Shown here one piece after another: positions 60,915-64,000 of a DNA stretch of 64,000 nucleotides. Both the position numbers and the translations under genes were made by a program. This stretch comes from Moringa oleifera. Its lineage: Eukaryota > Streptophyta > Magnoliopsida > Brassicales > Moringaceae. The number at the start of each line of letters is the position of its first letter. Within the stretch, counting starts at the first letter, position 1. The DNA lies in NCBI GenBank assembly GCA_021397835.1, contig JAJFZO010000897.1, forward strand, positions 248,001 to 312,000. The letters are read 5' to 3'. A model generated the notes under the pieces. The model had not been told where the DNA came from. It was given only the letters and a program-made list of their open reading frames with translations, and did not search any database.

Positions 60915-61905
60915 TACGATATGATCATACTTAAATTATAATTGAACTTAAAATACAATTGAATATAATAACTAAGTGGGCCTAACATTTATTGATTGAT
61001 CTCAAAAATTAGTTGGATCTAATGAATAATTAAACTCAATGTGCATTTCAACCTAAAAATTAATTTGACCAACAATTCATGAGGTCCATAGGCCAAATTA
61101 TTAATTGAGCATAAATTCTAATTATATTTAATAAAAAATGAAGCTTAATGTATAATTAAGCTTAATAAATTAATTGGTTGTAATATATAATAATACTTAA
61201 TAAAATATTATATCTGAGATGTAATTGAGCCTAATAATTTATTGAACCTAGAAATAATTAGATATGAGATTTAATTGAGTTTTACAATTAATTGAGCCTA
61301 AAATTTAATTCTGTTTTAAAATTAGTTGAGTTTGGTTAAAAGTTCAGCTTTATATATAATTAGATATAAGATATAATTGAGTTTAAGATGTAAATAAGTC
61401 CAACAATCAATAACCTAACAATTAGTTAAGCCTAACAATTAATTGATCCTAATAATTAATTAGGCTCAAGATTTAACTATAACTAAAAATTATTGGACCT
61501 AAAATTTTATTGAATCTAATAAAAATTTAGGTTTTAATATATACCTAAGTTTAACAAATAATTAGGTTTAATCTATAATTCAAAATGACACTAAAAAATT
61601 AGGTTTTAATAATACTTAGGTCTAATAAATGATTAGGCTTAATCTACAATTGGTCTTAAAAAATAATTAACTGCATTTAAGATTTAATTGAGCAAGAGAT
61701 ATAATTGGATGTAGCATGCATGAACCTTGTACATAATTAAACTTAGGAATTTATTGAGTTTAAGATATAGTTGAGCCCAAACTATAATTGAATTTTATGA
61801 TATAATTGAACTTAATAAGTGATTAGGTTTAACAAACATTGTCAGGCCCCAAAATTGATTGGACCTAATGTTTAATTGAGTCTAGTATGTAATTGAGATC
61901 TAATT
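60915..61905 (+). repeat. AT-rich repeat block, AT-F polarity, truncated
   Basis: It follows 47366-48320 (edge phrase AATTATAATTGAACTTAAAA, then the GCATGAACCTTGTACA marker at 61718). It breaks near 61905, where polarity flips to AT-R. Confidence 0.78.
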
Positions 61906-63015
61906 AATTGTACGTTCAATGAATTGTTAGACTTATTTGGGTCTTAGGCCCAATTATTAAGACCAATTATTTGTCAGGTGAAATTTTATAATAAACCCAA
62001 TTTTTTATGAAACATAATCAAATGTAAGCTTAGTTGTTTATTAGACTCAATGAATTGCTAGGTCCAATTAATTGTTAACCTCAATTATGTACTAGACTCA
62101 ATTAAATATTAGATCTAAATAATTTTAGGGCCTAATAATAATTGTTAAACCTAATTAGTTATCATGTTCAATTATATCTGAAATTCAATTATAGTTAGGT
62201 TCAACTATATCTTAAACTCAATAAATTCATAAGTTTAACTATATAAAAGATTCATGCATGCTACATCCAATTATCAATTAAATCTTGACCCAGTTAACTA
62301 TATGTTATGATCAATTATTTATTAGTGTCACTTAATCCAATTATAGATTAAGCCTGATTATTTATTAGGCCTAATTATATATATTAAAACCTAAATTTTT
62401 ATTAGACTCAATAAAATTTTAGGGCTAATAATTTTTAGTTATGGTTAAATCTAGAGCCGAATTAATTTTTAGTTTTAATTAATTGTCAGGTTATTAATTG
62501 TTAGACTCATTTGCATCTCAAGCTCCATTATATCTTAGACTCACTTATTTTATTGTGATCTAATATCTTTTAGGCCAAATTACTTATTAGACCCAAATAT
62601 ATATAAAGCTAAACTTTTAACCAAACCCAACTAATTTTTAAACTGAACTAAGTCTTAGGCTCAATTAATCATAAAATTCAATTAAATCTTGAGCTTAATT
62701 ATTTTCTTAGTTCAATAAATTATTAGGCTTAATTACATCTTAAGTCTAATATTTTATTAGGCATAATTATATATTAGATTCAATTAATTTATTAAGCTCA
62801 CTTTCTATTAAATATAATTAAATTCTATACTCAATTAATTATTTGACCTAATGAATTGATATAGTCATGAATTGTTGGTTCAATTTAATTTTTGGGCTCA
62901 ATTGCACATTGAGCTTAATTATTCATTAGATGCAATTAATTTTTGAGATCAATCAATAAATGTTAGGCCTAATTAGTTATTATACTTAATTATAGTTTTA
63001 GTTCAATTATAATTT
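61906..63015 (-). repeat. AT-rich repeat block, AT-R polarity
   Basis: It begins AATTAATTGTACGTTCAATG and continues in complement polarity, with TTCATGCATGCTAC near 62250. Part of it (around 61920-62010) reads as the reverse complement of AT-F text such as 36830-36910, so the flip at 61905 may be another fold-back. Confidence 0.72.
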
Positions 63016-63930
63016 AAGTATAATCATATTTTAAGCCTAATCCCTAAACCTTAAACGCTAAGCAATAACCCATAGGCATTAAGCTTTAAACCTGCCAACC
63101 ACTAAACCATAAAGCCTAATCCAAAACTCTCCATCTTAACCCCTAACCAGATAACCTAATCCTGACATCCTAAATCTAAAACCTAACATTAAACTTTAAT
63201 ACATGAACTCTAAACTTTAAATCTTATACCCGACACATAAAACCCTAACACTTAACCCCTAAACTTTAAACTTAATCCCTAAACACTCCATCAAAAATGT
63301 GAAACCCTAACCTTAGACCTTAAGGCTCAAAAACTAAACCCTGAACCCTATATTTAAAACTCTAAACTCCAAATCCTTAACCTCAAAAACCCAAACCTTA
63401 AACCCTAACTATAACCTATAACCCTTAGACTCTAAATTTAAAACTGTAAACCCTATACCCTAAACCTTAAAATCAAAAACCTTAACTCCTAAACCCAAAA
63501 CCCTAAAATTTAACACATAAAACCAAAATGCTAAACCTTAGTCCTAAACATTCTCTAAAACCTAAATCCTAAATGCAAATCTTTAAGCCTCAACCTCTAG
63601 CCCCTAAATCCTAACGCAACCATATTCATAAAGGCTAAACATAAACCTTAAACCCTAGCCCTAAAAATACTCTAAACCATAACTCCAAACCTTTAATCAT
63701 TAACTCTTGCACTCTATACCTTACCCCTAAAACTGTAAACCTTAACCCAAAAATCTAAACATAATCTACAAACTTTAAACCCTGAAATATAAATACTAAC
63801 CCTTAAAAACAGATCATAAACCTTAAACCATAAGCCATAAACGATAATAATAAACCATAAACCCTAAATTGTAAATCCTAAACCCTTGTCCCTGATACCT
63901 AACTAATAACCCAAAAACACTAACGTTGAA
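63016..63930 (-). repeat. Degenerate telomere-like array, telC polarity
   Basis: CCCTAAA variants, including near-canonical CCCTAAACC pairs. The edge TAAGCCTAATCCCTAAACC differs from the AT-R to telC edges at 15064 and 55165, so it is a separate breakpoint. Confidence 0.82.
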
Positions 63931-64000
63931 ACTGTAGGAGTCAAGGTTTAGAGTCTGGACTAGTGTTCAGGATTTAGGGGCTTGGTGTTCGGGTTTATGG
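63931..64000 (+). repeat. Start of a telG block, cut by the window end
   Basis: GTAGGAGTCAAGGTTTAGAG and GGATTTAGGGGCTTGG show the switch to TTTAGGG polarity. Only 70 bases are visible. Confidence 0.7.

Overview
This window is non-genic DNA from a flowering plant. Three things point to a plant: long arrays of degenerate TTTAGGG/CCCTAAA (plant-type telomere) heptamers, a CACTA (En/Spm) DNA transposon with CACTACAAG termini, and that transposon's spliceosomal introns. I find no intact host gene, rRNA, tRNA or CRISPR array. The species cannot be named from this sequence. The setting is most likely pericentromeric, subtelomeric or other heterochromatin. All repeat boundaries were placed by eye and are good to about 20-40 bases.

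Outside the transposon, almost everything is built from two simple-repeat families, each present in both polarities. The first is an AT-rich degenerate repeat with a basic monomer of about 17 bp, typified by TTGGGCCTAATAATTAA. I call it AT-F when this strand is on top and AT-R when its complement is. The second is degenerate telomere-like DNA, called telC (CCCTAAA on top) or telG (TTTAGGG on top). Low-repeat modules punctuate them: a spacer S (2530-2840, 37296-37745 inverted, 39556-40950, 50196-51405), a block T (11100-12025, 29418-30010), and short junctions.

The blocks follow a recurring order: AT-R, telC, telG, a 65-bp AT junction (J1), telC, telG, AT-F, S, AT-R. J1 occurs at about 16436, 34003, 44086 and 58575. 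This implies a higher-order repeat unit of roughly 8-14.5 kb, much altered by deletion, inversion and internal tandem duplication. Examples are the 123-bp array at 472-965, the 421-bp duplication at 5640-6215, the ~1-kb duplication at 55404-57440 and the inverted repeat at 37296-40000.

A 9,805-bp CACTA element (17150-26954) sits inside a telC block. It has perfect 13-bp terminal inverted repeats, AAA target-site duplications and hairpin-rich subterminal repeats. On its minus strand it carries two decayed genes. One is a TNP2-type transposase (24952-21624, three exons). The other is a fusion of a TNP1/Ptta-type DNA-binding protein with a Ulp1-like C48 cysteine peptidase (21452-18285, twelve exons). 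In functional CACTA elements, TNP2 performs excision and integration and the TNP1-type protein binds the subterminal repeats. Here both genes have several stops and frameshifts, so the copy cannot encode either protein. Three tRNA-promoter-like B-box motifs lie between the transposase start and the right subterminal repeats.
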